Source of the DNA: a virus
Strand: one strand, 5' to 3'
Virus record (IMG/VR): IMGVR_UViG_3300030107_003766
Location: 1 to 26,266 of that record
DNA: 26,266 bases
Positions 12,769 to 22,555 of the stretch are shown here, piece by piece; the first letter of the stretch is position 1; each line of letters opens with the position of its first letter. The position numbers and the translations under genes are program-made. The notes beneath the pieces are model-generated. The model saw only the letters and a list, made by a program, of their open reading frames with translations. It had not been told where the DNA came from and searched no databases.

Positions 12769-13641
12769 ATGTCTAATCAAGTAACTACAGCTTTTGTACA
12801 GCAGTATTCAAACAATGTACAAATGCTTTCACAACAAATGGGTAGCCGTTTGCGTGAAGCTGTAGATGTAGAGAGTATAACTGGAAAGAACGCTTATTTT
12901 GATCAAGTTGGTTCAACAACTGCTCAAATAAGAACTTCTAGACACTCGAATACTCCTCAAATAGATACGCCACATTCAAGACGCAGAGTATCTCTTGCTG
13001 ATTACGAATGGGCTGATCTTATTGATGATGCTGATAAAGTGAGAATGTTAATTGATCCTACTTCTTCTTATGCTAAAGCGGCAGCGGCAGCGATGGGAAG
13101 ATCAATGGATGATGTTATCATTACAGCTTTAGGCGGTACAGCTTATAGCGGCGAAACTGGAGGTACTTCAGTTGCGTTACCTAGCACACAAAAGTTTGCG
13201 ACTTCAAACCAATCAGATGGTTTAACTGTTGCTAAACTTTTAGATGCTAAAAAGAAAATGGATTTGGCTGATGTCGATCCAAGCATACCAAGATATGTTG
13301 TATGCGGAGCAACTCAAATAAGTGATTTGCTCAACACAACTGAAGTTAAATCTTCAGACTTCAATACAGTTAAAGCTCTAGCACAAGGTCAAGTTGACTC
13401 TTTCCTAGGATTTAAATTTATTATGTCTAACAGATTGAGCTTCGATGCAAGTAACACGGATGACAGACTTGTTTTTGCTTTCACAAAAGATGCAATCAAA
13501 CTAGCAATAGGTAAAGATGTTACAGCAAGAATTTCAGAAAGAGATGATAAATCATACTCTACTCAAGTTTATTACTGTATGTCTATTGGTGCAACTAGAA
13601 TGGAAGAAGAAAAAGTTGTTCAAATTCCGTGTAACGAGTAG
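12769..13641 (+). CDS. Major capsid protein
   Basis: A 290-aa protein following the scaffold. It has the features of a podovirus coat: helical N-terminus (FVQQYSNNVQMLSQQMGSR), then TGKNAYFDQVG, a TPHSRRRVSLADYEWADLID segment, and MGRSMDDVIITALGGTAYSG, typical of HK97-fold capsids of T7-like and pelagiphage-like viruses. A C-terminal block (ATRMEEEKVVQIPCNE) closes the fold. GGAGGA stands eight bases before the ATG, as expected for the most abundant virion protein. There is no sign of a cleaved prodomain. Identification rests on position, length and motif style. Confidence 0.88.
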   Translation: MSNQVTTAFVQQYSNNVQMLSQQMGSRLREAVDVESITGKNAYFDQVGSTTAQIRTSRHSNTPQIDTPHSRRRVSLADYEWADLIDDADKVRMLIDPTSSYAKAAAAAMGRSMDDVIITALGGTAYSGETGGTSVALPSTQKFATSNQSDGLTVAKLLDAKKKMDLADVDPSIPRYVVCGATQISDLLNTTEVKSSDFNTVKALAQGQVDSFLGFKFIMSNRLSFDASNTDDRLVFAFTKDAIKLAIGKDVTARISERDDKSYSTQVYYCMSIGATRMEEEKVVQIPCNE

Positions 13642-13653
13642 GAGGGGTAAGAT

Positions 13654-14097
13654 ATGGCAAGTGTAAAATCGAGTGCTATTACTAATCTAGATTCTGTTCC
13701 AGCGGTAAATGCCGATGGTGGAAACAATTCTCCTATGATGGTATGGCACGATACATACGAAGCATCTTCCCTTGCAAGTGGTTCTGATATTACAATCGCA
13801 AGAATACCAGCTGGAGCAACTATACATGATGTAGTTATCAAAGCTGATGCTCTTGGTGGATCATCTACATTAATCGTAGGCGATTCATCTGATGATAATA
13901 GATTCTTAGCTGCTGTTGGCACATGGAATGTTGCTGGACAAACTCAATCAATGTTAGGTGGTAGCTCTACTGGAGCAGCAACAACTGCTGTAACTGGTGT
14001 AGGTTACAAAGTAAGCTCATCAACTGACATCGTTATTACTACTGGTGGTGCAACTATTAGTGGTACTATCTATTGTTGGGTTTATTGGACTCAATAA
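13654..14097 (+). CDS. Capsid decoration-like structural protein
   Basis: A 147-aa Gly/Ser/Thr/Ala-rich beta protein with almost no Lys or Arg. Typical marks are IARIPAGATIHDVVIKADAL followed by GGSSTLIVGDSSDDNRFLAA, the pattern of a family regularly placed immediately after the major capsid gene in marine podoviruses and cyanophages. It is assumed to coat or stabilise the capsid surface. The gene begins 12 bases past the capsid stop with GAGGGG in front. A terminator follows it, so it forms an expression unit with the capsid. The family pattern is recognised; a decoration role is inferred. Confidence 0.7.
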   Translation: MASVKSSAITNLDSVPAVNADGGNNSPMMVWHDTYEASSLASGSDITIARIPAGATIHDVVIKADALGGSSTLIVGDSSDDNRFLAAVGTWNVAGQTQSMLGGSSTGAATTAVTGVGYKVSSSTDIVITTGGATISGTIYCWVYWTQ

Positions 14098-14103
14098 CTA
14101 ATA

Positions 14104-14133
14104 GAGGGGGATTTTTTAATCCCCCTTATTTCA
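14104..14133 (+). terminator. Intrinsic terminator after the capsid genes
   Basis: Arms GGGGGATT (14106-14113) and AATCCCCC (14118-14125) around a TTTT loop, extended by A-T and G-T, then TTATTT. The stem is perfect and G+C-rich against the background. Placement after the capsid and decoration genes parallels the T7 late terminator after gene 10. The T tract is imperfect, so partial readthrough into the tail genes is likely and needed. Confidence 0.85.
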
Positions 14134-14143
14134 TGGAGAATTT

Positions 14144-14275
14144 ATGGCAAAAAAAGGATTATACGCAAATATTAATGCAAGAAAAAAAGCGGGTACTTCA
14201 AGACCAAAATCAAAATCAACAATAACACCGAAAGCATACGCAAATATGAAATCGGGATTTAAAAAGAAAAAATAA
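14144..14275 (+). CDS. 43-aa basic protein (KGLYANI family)
   Basis: A short very basic protein, MAKKGLYANINARKKAGTSR and then PKSKSTITPKAYANMKSGFK. The MxKKGLYANI.A..K wording is recurrent in phages around capsid and tail genes, where a small basic protein is encoded after the capsid; its function is unknown. It may neutralise DNA in the head or be structural. GGAG stands a few bases before the ATG. It begins 11 bases after the terminator and ends four bases before the tail tubular A gene. Confidence 0.7.
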   Translation: MAKKGLYANINARKKAGTSRPKSKSTITPKAYANMKSGFKKKK

Positions 14276-14278
14276 TTT

Positions 14279-14866
14279 ATGGCATCAGTAGTAGAAATTT
14301 GTAATTCAGCATTAAATTCGCTGGGAGCAAATAATATAATATCATTAACAGAAGATAGTAAAAATGCGAGGTTATGTAACCAACGCTATGAACCTATCCG
14401 TGATCAAATTTTTAGATCACATACTTGGAATTGTTTAATTAAGCGTGTTGAATTAGCACAAGATACAGCTACGCCAACACATGAATATGATAATCAATAT
14501 ACTTTGCCATCTGATTGTTTACGAGTTTTAAAAGTAGGCGGTCATCATAACGGATCATCATCAGATTTAGATCAAGGACAAAAATTTAAAATTGAGGGTA
14601 GAAAATTATTAACAAATGAATCAACAATATATTTAATTTATATTTCAAAAATTACAGATGTAAATGAATACGATGTTTTATTACAAGAAACTATATCAGC
14701 AAAATTAGCAGCAGAATTGTGTTATGCAATTACTTCTTCTACTTCTTTGGCTGCACAAATGAATGAATTGTATCAAATTAAATTAAGAGAAGCACGATTT
14801 GTTGATGCAACCGAGGGAACTTCTGACGATATTGATTCAAGTACATTTATAAATTCGAGGTACTAA
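14279..14866 (+). CDS. Tail tubular protein A (T7 gp11-like)
   Basis: A 195-aa protein with clear family text: NSALNSLGANNIISLTEDS, ARLCNQRYEPIRDQIFRSHT and WNCLIKRVELA at 29-60, and QYTLPSDCLRVLKVGG. It forms the ring that bridges portal and tail nozzle. The length agrees with T7 gp11 (196 aa). The C-terminal helices (AELCYAITSSTSLAAQMNEL) are as expected. Its stop shares one base with the ATG of tail tubular B. Confidence 0.9.
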   Translation: MASVVEICNSALNSLGANNIISLTEDSKNARLCNQRYEPIRDQIFRSHTWNCLIKRVELAQDTATPTHEYDNQYTLPSDCLRVLKVGGHHNGSSSDLDQGQKFKIEGRKLLTNESTIYLIYISKITDVNEYDVLLQETISAKLAAELCYAITSSTSLAAQMNELYQIKLREARFVDATEGTSDDIDSSTFINSRY

Positions 14867-16866
14867 TGGCACGATCAACTGTTGCCTTTACTAATTTTAC
14901 GGCTGGAGAGTTATCGCCAAGATTAGATGGGCGTACTGATTTTAATAAATATTTTAATGGCTCTAAAACTTTAGAAAATATGGTAGTGCATCCGCATGGT
15001 GCAGCGTCAAGACGACCAGGATCATATTTTATCCATGAAGTAAAAACAAGTTCAGCTAAAACAAGATTAATACCTTTTGAATTTTCAACTACACAAACTT
15101 ACATAATGGAGTTTGGTAATCAGTATATTCGTTTTTTTAAAGACAATGGAATTATTACAGAAAGTGATAAAACCATCAGCGGTGCAACACAAGCTAACCC
15201 TGGTGTTATAACTGCTACCTCCCATGGTTATTCCAATGGCGATCATGTTATTATTACATCCGTTGTTGGAATGACCGAATTAAATGGAAAAACATTTAAA
15301 GTTGCAAATAAAACTACAAACACTTTTGAAATACAAGATGTTGATGGAAATAATGTAAATACAACTGGTTATACCGCTTATGGTTCTGCTGGTGTTGCCA
15401 ATAAAATTTATGAAATTGCATCGCCTTACGCAACGGCAGATATACCAACAATAAAATTTGCTCAAAGTGCAGATACAATGTATTTGGTCCATCCAAGTTA
15501 TGCGATTAGAAAATTAACGAGATCAGGACATACTAACTGGACATTATCAACTCCGTCTTTATCTGGTTCTCCATCGCCAGTTGTAAATACGACAACAAAT
15601 AAATATCCAAGTTCAGTAACATTTTTTGAACAACGATTAGTTTTTGCTGGATCAAATGATAATCCGCAAACAATATGGTTTAGTAAAGGTGGGGATTTAG
15701 AAAATTTTACAACGGGTAGTAATGATACAGATGCGATGGTTTATACAATAGCGTCTAATAAAGTTAATGCTATTCGTTATATGTCAGCTCAACGATCATT
15801 AATTGTAGGCACAGTAGGTGGCGAATTTGTTGTAAGTGCATCTGGTACTACACAACCAATAACACCAACTAATGTGCAAATACAAAAACAATCAAGTTAT
15901 GGTTCAGCAAACATAGATGCAGTTCAAATTGAAAATGTAACTATGTTTGTTCAACGAGCAAAAAGAAAAATTAGAGAATTAACTTACAATTTAAATATTG
16001 ATCAATACCAGGCAACCGATATGACATTGTTAGCCGAACACATTACCGAGGGTGGTATAGTTGAAATGGCTTACCAACAAGAACCTGATAGTATTTTATG
16101 GGTAGTTCGTGATGATGGCACTTTACTTGGTTTTACCTATGCACGATCAGAAAATGTTATTGGATGGCATAGACATATTTTAGGTGGTGCTTTTAGTTCT
16201 GGTCAAGCTGTTGTTGAAAGTGTTGCAAGTATTCCAACTGATAGCAACGAAGATGAATTATACATGATTGTTAAAAGAACAATTAACGGAGCAACAAGAC
16301 GCTATGTTGAATATTTAAAATTATTTGATTATGGAACGGATCAAACAGATGCTTTTTATGTAGATAGTGGTTTAACTTATTCTGGCGGAGCAACAACAAC
16401 TATAACTGGTTTAGATCATTTAGAGGGTCAATCTGTAACAATATTGGCAGATGGATCAACGCATCCAAACAAAACTGTATCAGGTGGTTCTATTACTTTA
16501 GATAGATCATCGACAAAAGTTCATGTTGGATTAAATTTTGTTTCTTTATTACAAACAATGCGAATAGAAATAGCTGGAGAGGGCGGAACATCACAATCAA
16601 AAGCAAAACGAATTAACGAAGTTACTTTGCGTTTGCATGAAACAGTTGGTGTTGAAGTAGGTCCAAATACTGATAGCATGGAACGAATACCATTTCGTTC
16701 TAGTGCTGCATCAATGGATACTGCTGTTCCTTTATTTACGGGAGATAAGCAAATAGAATTTGATGATGATTTTAATACGGATGGTTATGTTACTATAAGA
16801 CAAAATCAGCCGTTACCATTAACAATCATTTCTATTTATCCTGAAATAACAATTAATGACGGGTAA
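14866..16866 (+). CDS. Tail tubular protein B / nozzle (T7 gp12-like)
   Basis: A 666-aa protein with the signature FTAGELSPRLDGRTDFNKYF (11-30), followed by LENMVVHPHGAASRRPGSYF. Next come FAQSADTMYLVHPSYAIRKL (about 200-220), FFEQRLVFAGSNDNPQTIWF (about 251-270) and a DxDAMVYTIAS block. These mark the beta-propeller nozzle protein of T7-like tails (six copies). The region 100-140 (TSHGYSNGDHVIITSVVGM) looks like an inserted beta module often seen in marine relatives. Length is below T7 gp12 (794 aa) but within the family. The last 11 bases overlap the gp13-like gene. Confidence 0.9.
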   Translation: MARSTVAFTNFTAGELSPRLDGRTDFNKYFNGSKTLENMVVHPHGAASRRPGSYFIHEVKTSSAKTRLIPFEFSTTQTYIMEFGNQYIRFFKDNGIITESDKTISGATQANPGVITATSHGYSNGDHVIITSVVGMTELNGKTFKVANKTTNTFEIQDVDGNNVNTTGYTAYGSAGVANKIYEIASPYATADIPTIKFAQSADTMYLVHPSYAIRKLTRSGHTNWTLSTPSLSGSPSPVVNTTTNKYPSSVTFFEQRLVFAGSNDNPQTIWFSKGGDLENFTTGSNDTDAMVYTIASNKVNAIRYMSAQRSLIVGTVGGEFVVSASGTTQPITPTNVQIQKQSSYGSANIDAVQIENVTMFVQRAKRKIRELTYNLNIDQYQATDMTLLAEHITEGGIVEMAYQQEPDSILWVVRDDGTLLGFTYARSENVIGWHRHILGGAFSSGQAVVESVASIPTDSNEDELYMIVKRTINGATRRYVEYLKLFDYGTDQTDAFYVDSGLTYSGGATTTITGLDHLEGQSVTILADGSTHPNKTVSGGSITLDRSSTKVHVGLNFVSLLQTMRIEIAGEGGTSQSKAKRINEVTLRLHETVGVEVGPNTDSMERIPFRSSAASMDTAVPLFTGDKQIEFDDDFNTDGYVTIRQNQPLPLTIISIYPEITINDG

Positions 16867-17305
16867 TTTAAAATTAATAGAATTTAAATCCGAACACGCA
16901 CACATAATGGTCAATAGTATAATGAATGATCCTCATACCGAATGGGATTCAAAATACCAAGATCAATTAAATGGATTAGAAGTTCCTAATATGAGTTTTA
17001 CCGCATTAAAAAATAATGAAATTATTTGTGCTGGTGGCGTTATTCCAATTTGGGATAATGTTTTTGAGGGATGGGTAATGGCAACAAATTTAGTTTGGGG
17101 AAATCGTATAGGATCAGCTAAACTAATGAAAAAAGTAATGGATCATCTTGTAGAGCAAAACAAAATTATTCGATTACAAACAGCAGTAAAAAAAGATTTT
17201 TTATTAGGTCATAGATTTGCTGAATGGCTTGGAATGAAATCAGAGGGAATAATGAAAAAATATCAAAACAATGAAGATTATATACGCTATGCGAGGGTAA
17301 ATTAA
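16856..17305 (+). CDS. gp13-like internal virion / GNAT-fold protein
   Basis: A 149-aa protein in the position of T7 gp13. Its text fits a GNAT acetyltransferase-like fold: a beta-alpha start, a FTALKNNEIICAGGVIPIWD strand pair, the acetyl-CoA loop region MATNLVWGNRIGSAKLMKKV, a KIIRLQTAVKKDFLLGHRFA helix, and LGMKSEGIMKKY. Family members are required for virion assembly; any acetyltransferase activity is unproven and the acetyl-CoA Q/RxxGxG motif is poor here. The gene overlaps tail tubular B by 11 bases and shares one base with the next ATG. Confidence 0.7.
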   Translation: MTGNLKLIEFKSEHAHIMVNSIMNDPHTEWDSKYQDQLNGLEVPNMSFTALKNNEIICAGGVIPIWDNVFEGWVMATNLVWGNRIGSAKLMKKVMDHLVEQNKIIRLQTAVKKDFLLGHRFAEWLGMKSEGIMKKYQNNEDYIRYARVN

Positions 17306-17997
17306 TGGCTCCTCCTATGATAATAGCAACTGGTGTTAGTGCTGCGGGAAGTTTATTAGCTGGTCAATCTGCTATGGCGGCTGGTCGTTATCAACAAAGT
17401 GTTGCTGAACAAAACGCTGCGATGAACGAAATGAGAGCAGATGATGCGTATCGTATTGGTTTAAACAATGTAAAAAAGTTTGAACAAGATTACGCCTTTG
17501 AAGATGCTAGAACACAAATGGCTTATATGAAAGCTGGTGTTAAAATTAGCGAGGGTACTCCAATGGATGTATTATTGTTTCAACAACAACAAGCAGAAAT
17601 CGCTAAAGAAAATATTATGTATGATGCTGAAGTTGATAGTTATGAATACAAAGTAGCTGCTGTTAATAATAGAATACAAGGCAATATGGCTATGTTCCAA
17701 GCAAGACAACAACGATCTGCTTCTATAGTTAGTGCTTTTGGTACAATGGTTGGTGCTTATGCAACACAAGCTATGATTACTAGCACCGCTGCAAAAAATG
17801 CAGATTTAATTAAAGCACAATCAACAATGACAGAACAATTAATTACACAACAAAGTACAAATCAAAAATTAATTATGGAAACATTACATAATAATAATAT
17901 TAATATTTTAGATCAAATTAATAAAAATGCAGAAACTTTAATTAATCAAGGGTATGAAAAAGGATTAGAATTTGCAAATGAAGAGGCTGGTTTTTAA
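17305..17997 (+). CDS. Internal virion protein B (T7 gp14-like)
   Basis: A 230-aa protein. It has a hydrophobic Ala/Gly N-terminus (MIIATGVSAAGSLLAGQSAM) that can enter the host membrane during ejection, then a long helical region with a GVKISEGTPMDVLLFQQQQA segment at about 77-97, as in gp14 relatives. A second hydrophobic patch (SIVSAFGTMVGAYATQAM, about 135-152) and a polar helical tail follow. In T7, gp14 forms the outer-membrane pore for DNA ejection. Assignment is from order (after gp13-like, before gp15-like), length (T7 gp14 is 196 aa) and motif. Its TAA shares one base with the following ATG. Confidence 0.8.
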   Translation: MAPPMIIATGVSAAGSLLAGQSAMAAGRYQQSVAEQNAAMNEMRADDAYRIGLNNVKKFEQDYAFEDARTQMAYMKAGVKISEGTPMDVLLFQQQQAEIAKENIMYDAEVDSYEYKVAAVNNRIQGNMAMFQARQQRSASIVSAFGTMVGAYATQAMITSTAAKNADLIKAQSTMTEQLITQQSTNQKLIMETLHNNNINILDQINKNAETLINQGYEKGLEFANEEAGF

Positions 17998-20456
17998 TGG
18001 CTGAAATACCAATTTACAGAAACCAAGGTGTTAATAGAATTAAACAACCTAATGCACAAATTCAATCTAATGATATTGGTAAAGTTGCACAGTTACCTTT
18101 TTTGGCACTTGCAAATCAAGCTAATAATTTACAAAAACTTGCTGCAAATAAATATGAAAGTGATTTAAATTTTGCTAATAAAAAATTAGAACAAGATTTA
18201 AGTTTTAGTAACAAACAATTAGAACTTAAATTAAATACAGAAAATCAATTACACAAAGCAGATTTAGATTTTACTTATCAAAAACATAAAGCTGATTCTA
18301 ATTTTAAAACACAATTATTACAATTAGAAACAGATGCAAAATTAAAATTAGAAACTTCCTTATTGGCAATAGAACGCAAAACAAATGTTTCTAATGTAAT
18401 GCAAGAACTAAACCCAATTATTAATGAATTAAAAACAATAAAATATTCGGCATCAAGCTCATTAGCTGATAAAGAAAATTTTAGAAATGAAGCAACAGAT
18501 GTATTTAATAATTTATTGTTTAATTCACAATTAGATGAAAAAACAAAACAAATAGCAACATTAGAGTTTAATGATTATTTAACTAGAGAGTCAATGGAAA
18601 TTGACAATATTATAAATTCAAATGTATTAAATTTAGGCACAGCATCTTATGAAAAACAAATAGATAATTTAATTTACGAATATAATTACAGCAAAAATCC
18701 TAACAAACAACAATACATATTACATAAATTATTTGGCGAACATGGAATAGTTTATGAAATGTCTAATCAAGGTTTAATTGTTAAAGGCGGAGAACTTTTT
18801 AAAATTGATGAAATAAAAAATCAACTGTTTGGCATGGAATCAGAATTAATGATTAACGGAGAAAATGCTAATCCGCAAAGATGGTTAGATTTACAAGATG
18901 ATGGGTATTGGAAAGATCGTTTAAGTAATGAACAAGTGCAAAATTTTGAAATTAAAGCAGCATCAGAAGTAGAAAAAATTAATAATGCAAATATTTCAAC
19001 TTTAAAAAAACAAGCAACAAGTATTAATGGTTTGTTAGAAAGAGAAGAATTTATTTTAAAAGAAATTAGCAGAGGTAATCTTCCTTTTCTTGAAAATTTA
19101 TTAGAACAATCAAACCAATTAATTATTCCTGGAACAGACGGGCAATTAGTTGATCCATCTTTACCTATTAAAATACAAAATTTAATTAATATGGTTGATA
19201 CAGTTGATCAATTTAAAAGATTAGATTTAGCTGGTTCTGAACAAGCATTATTAAATTATGATAGAGAAATAAAAAAATTAGATCAAACACCAGATGCAGC
19301 TGTTGAAACTTTAAAAATTTTAGAAACAATTCATAATGATAAAAAGACAAGATTATCAGATGATATGCTGGTTGTCGCATCAGACTATGAAGTTATTGGT
19401 AAAAATTCTAAAAGAGAAGCAACTTATGAAGATACTTTAACACCTCTTAATTTTTTTGAAAATGGAAATGTAACAAGACCTGACTCACAAGAATATATAG
19501 GAAGTCTTGAAAAAAGAATAGATCAATCATTGTTTATTGCCGAGCATTATGATCAAGCACCACAATTTTTAACAAAATTAGAAGCTGAAAATTTTGCTAA
19601 TATATTTGAAGAAGCAGACGCATCACAAATAGTACAAGTTGCAACGATGATTACAGACGGATTTGGAGAACACGCATTAGCTGTGTTTGAACAAATTAAT
19701 AAAGAAGCACCAGCGATGGCAGAAATTGGTGGTCATGTATTAAATGGCAATACTGGATTTGCTCTTGATATTGCTATGGGAAGTAAAAGAAAACAATCAG
19801 CAAAACTTGTGCCTAATTTTGACAGTAACCAAGTTTATTTTGAATTAGTTGTTAGCACACTTGGAAATAGTATGGTTGATAATATTGACTCTATGGATAC
19901 AAAATTAGCTGCAATAGAAAATGTTATTATTAACAGAGGTATTAAAGAGGGTTGGGTTGATGAAAATTTAAATAATTTAGCTGATGTTGATACATTTGTT
20001 AGAAAAAATGAAAACAAAATTGTTAAAGTTATTAATGAATCAGTTGGTGCAAAGTATCAAGGTAGTGAATTATATTCAGGTGGCACTTACGAATACAACG
20101 ACAATAAAGTAGTTGTTCCCTCTAATTTTTTAGCAGTTGATGATTTAGACGACTTTATGGAAAACAATATGACAGATGAGTTGTTAATGAAAGCTGGTGG
20201 AGAAAATGAATTACCAGTTTCATCGCCTTTTGTAGATATGGATAATAGAGAAGAATATATTTTAAATGCAGATAATGTTTTTGGCAAAGAGGGTAAAGCA
20301 TATTACTGGGATCAAGTTGGACCAGGACAATATTACCTAGCTTTATTAAATCCAAACGATGAAGCTAATCCTGATTATTTACATTATCCTGGCACAGATG
20401 AATTGTTTGTTTTTGACCTTAATAAAATAACATCAGACTTAAATATATCACGATGA
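17997..20456 (+). CDS. Internal virion protein C (T7 gp15-like) with an 11-residue repeat
   Basis: An 819-aa protein in gp15 position and of similar size (T7 gp15 is 747 aa). Residues 54-130 contain a tandem repeat of seven 11-residue units (ESDLNFANKKL, EQDLSFSNKQL, ELKLNTENQLH, KADLDFTYQKH, and so on), a hendecad coiled coil. The rest is soluble and helical with long acidic stretches, typical of ejection proteins that build the periplasmic tunnel with gp16. I see no catalytic motif. The repeat is unusual for the family as I know it. It overlaps the next gene by four bases (ATGA). Confidence 0.75.
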   Translation: MAEIPIYRNQGVNRIKQPNAQIQSNDIGKVAQLPFLALANQANNLQKLAANKYESDLNFANKKLEQDLSFSNKQLELKLNTENQLHKADLDFTYQKHKADSNFKTQLLQLETDAKLKLETSLLAIERKTNVSNVMQELNPIINELKTIKYSASSSLADKENFRNEATDVFNNLLFNSQLDEKTKQIATLEFNDYLTRESMEIDNIINSNVLNLGTASYEKQIDNLIYEYNYSKNPNKQQYILHKLFGEHGIVYEMSNQGLIVKGGELFKIDEIKNQLFGMESELMINGENANPQRWLDLQDDGYWKDRLSNEQVQNFEIKAASEVEKINNANISTLKKQATSINGLLEREEFILKEISRGNLPFLENLLEQSNQLIIPGTDGQLVDPSLPIKIQNLINMVDTVDQFKRLDLAGSEQALLNYDREIKKLDQTPDAAVETLKILETIHNDKKTRLSDDMLVVASDYEVIGKNSKREATYEDTLTPLNFFENGNVTRPDSQEYIGSLEKRIDQSLFIAEHYDQAPQFLTKLEAENFANIFEEADASQIVQVATMITDGFGEHALAVFEQINKEAPAMAEIGGHVLNGNTGFALDIAMGSKRKQSAKLVPNFDSNQVYFELVVSTLGNSMVDNIDSMDTKLAAIENVIINRGIKEGWVDENLNNLADVDTFVRKNENKIVKVINESVGAKYQGSELYSGGTYEYNDNKVVVPSNFLAVDDLDDFMENNMTDELLMKAGGENELPVSSPFVDMDNREEYILNADNVFGKEGKAYYWDQVGPGQYYLALLNPNDEANPDYLHYPGTDELFVFDLNKITSDLNISR
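18156..18386 (+). repeat. Tandem 33-bp coding repeat (11-aa hendecads)
   Basis: Seven in-frame 33-bp units encode the hendecads of the gp15-like protein (residues 54-130). Units 1-5 are the closest. The DNA copies differ at many positions, so the repeat is old or selected at protein level. Confidence 0.75.
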
Positions 20457-22555
20457 ATTTATACGATACCGAAAGTGCGAAAAATATAAAACGCATGAGA
20501 AGTGAATATCAAAAAGGAGAATTGTTACCATCACAATTAAGCCCTGAATTTACCACTACATTATCACATTTGTTGCAAACTGAATTATCAATATCAGATT
20601 ATTTTAATGAACTTGATGATTACAGTAATGCTAACCAAGAAATAAAAGATCGTTTTGGAATTGTTTTACCAAATCCTCTAATAGATGACATGAGGGATGA
20701 AATTGCTGGGGATGGTTTTTTTAATAATTTATTATATAATTTAAGTCAGCCATCAAGCCAAAATTTATTTTCACGAACAACAATAGGATCATATAAAGAA
20801 CAAATTAATTGGTGGAATAAAGAGGTAGAAAAAATAAAAGAAGCTAATCCTGGTGTTGAATTTAAAGGGTTAGAATATTTTAAAGAAGAAACAAGACAAA
20901 AAGCTCAAACAAATGAATTTTTAATTGGGCAAATGCGTAAAGCTAATCGCACATTTTTTGAAAAATATGGTGCATCTACTGGTGCGGGTTTGGCTAATTA
21001 TATGCTTGATCCCGTTTTTTTATCAACATTACCATTATCTTTTGCTTATTCTGTTCCCAGAGGTCTTGCTGGTAAGATGTTAAAAACTTCTGTTATGGAG
21101 GGTGTTTTAGAAACGGGTAGAATGGGAATTATTCAAGCATCTGTTCAACCATATAGAAAACAACTAGGATTATCATACGGTCTTGACCAGGCACTAATGA
21201 ATATTTTTATGGCGGGTGTTGGTGGTGCAGTTTTTGCTCCAGCAACAATAGCTGCTTTTCGTGGTATTGGTGTTGGAGGGAAATACACAACACAAGGAAT
21301 TAAAAAATCTTATCTTTCTATTGATGAAATGATAAGTAAAAAATTTTTTAAACAAAGAGCATTAGGGCAACAATTAAATAAAATTTTAGATAATGATCCA
21401 GTATTAACACAAAAACCATTACACGAAGTAATACAAAAACTTTCTGACAAAGATTTATTAGATATATACGAAGATTTACCACCGATTGTTAAAGATCATC
21501 CTGAATATCAAGCTGCTGCATATAATTTACGACAAGCTATACAAGAACAAAATCAAAATCCTTATGGACCTGGAGCAGATGGAGAAAGATTACATTCGCA
21601 AAATACAAAAGAAGCGATGGATCAAGTTGCTGGGGATGAACCAATAAATGTAATTGATAATCCTGAAATTAAACCTAAACAATCTGATTTACAAAAAGAA
21701 ATTGAATTAAAAGAAACAGAAATAAAAGCATTAGAAAGTGCAATAGAAGAAGAAGATTTATTAGACATACCTACTTTTTTAAAAAAACAAAAAAATAAAA
21801 AATTAAGTGAGTCAGAAAAATCATTAAAGAAAGCTAAAAGAGAATTAAAAGAATTAAAAAAAATACAAAAAGAAATAGAGCCAAAACTTCCAAAAAGTTT
21901 AGAAGAACCAAAAGAGCCAAAAGTAGAAACTTTTTTACAATGGTTAAGAAAAAATAAAATAGATAGCCAAGATGCTGATTTAAGCGAGGTAGGAGTATAT
22001 CTTGATAAACAAACTTTTGCTTATACAAAAAAAGGTGGATATTCTTTAGATCAACTTGTTACAAAAGCTAGAGAAGATGGTTGGTTGCCACCAAAACCAG
22101 AGGGTGTTGATGATATATCTATACAAGATTTATTAACTTTAATTGAAGAAAATCCTATACACCAAAGACATACTGATGAGCTATTAACTTACAATCAAAC
22201 AGTTGATGGAATTAATCAGCAAATTAAAATGTTAGAAGATGCGGGTTACGATCCTATGAGAATGTCTGATGTTGATGTGGAAATAGCGATGCAAAAAATC
22301 GCTAATAAAGTAGATGATACAGAATTAAAGCTATACGGGAATGAAAAATATCTTGACGAAGCATACGATAACAATTTTGATGAAGTCATGGATTTTTTTG
22401 ATAGTAAAACATTAGATGAAAATGCAGATATAGTAACAACAATAGATGAAGATGGAAATACAGCTGTAGTAAAAGCTAAAGATATTAAAGAAGAAATACA
22501 AGCAGAGAAAAAAGCATTGAATGAATTAAGCAAATGTAAAGGATTGGATGTCTAA
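20453..22555 (+). CDS. Internal virion protein, gp16-like N-terminal half
   Basis: A 700-aa protein. Two hydrophobic stretches (about 178-206, GLANYMLDPVFLSTLPLSFA and on; about 247-273, IFMAGVGGAVFAPATIAAFR) can insert in a membrane. The region 405-480 is a highly charged coiled coil (LQKEIELKETEIKALESAIE, then KSLKKAKRELKELKKIQKEI). The mix of membrane and coiled-coil segments matches large ejection proteins that follow gp15. The ORF ends where the next large ORF starts (TAATG); together they would be 1,550 aa against 1,318 for T7 gp16, so the pair looks like a split gp16. I see no lytic transglycosylase motif in either. Confidence 0.65.
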   Translation: MNLYDTESAKNIKRMRSEYQKGELLPSQLSPEFTTTLSHLLQTELSISDYFNELDDYSNANQEIKDRFGIVLPNPLIDDMRDEIAGDGFFNNLLYNLSQPSSQNLFSRTTIGSYKEQINWWNKEVEKIKEANPGVEFKGLEYFKEETRQKAQTNEFLIGQMRKANRTFFEKYGASTGAGLANYMLDPVFLSTLPLSFAYSVPRGLAGKMLKTSVMEGVLETGRMGIIQASVQPYRKQLGLSYGLDQALMNIFMAGVGGAVFAPATIAAFRGIGVGGKYTTQGIKKSYLSIDEMISKKFFKQRALGQQLNKILDNDPVLTQKPLHEVIQKLSDKDLLDIYEDLPPIVKDHPEYQAAAYNLRQAIQEQNQNPYGPGADGERLHSQNTKEAMDQVAGDEPINVIDNPEIKPKQSDLQKEIELKETEIKALESAIEEEDLLDIPTFLKKQKNKKLSESEKSLKKAKRELKELKKIQKEIEPKLPKSLEEPKEPKVETFLQWLRKNKIDSQDADLSEVGVYLDKQTFAYTKKGGYSLDQLVTKAREDGWLPPKPEGVDDISIQDLLTLIEENPIHQRHTDELLTYNQTVDGINQQIKMLEDAGYDPMRMSDVDVEIAMQKIANKVDDTELKLYGNEKYLDEAYDNNFDEVMDFFDSKTLDENADIVTTIDEDGNTAVVKAKDIKEEIQAEKKALNELSKCKGLDV

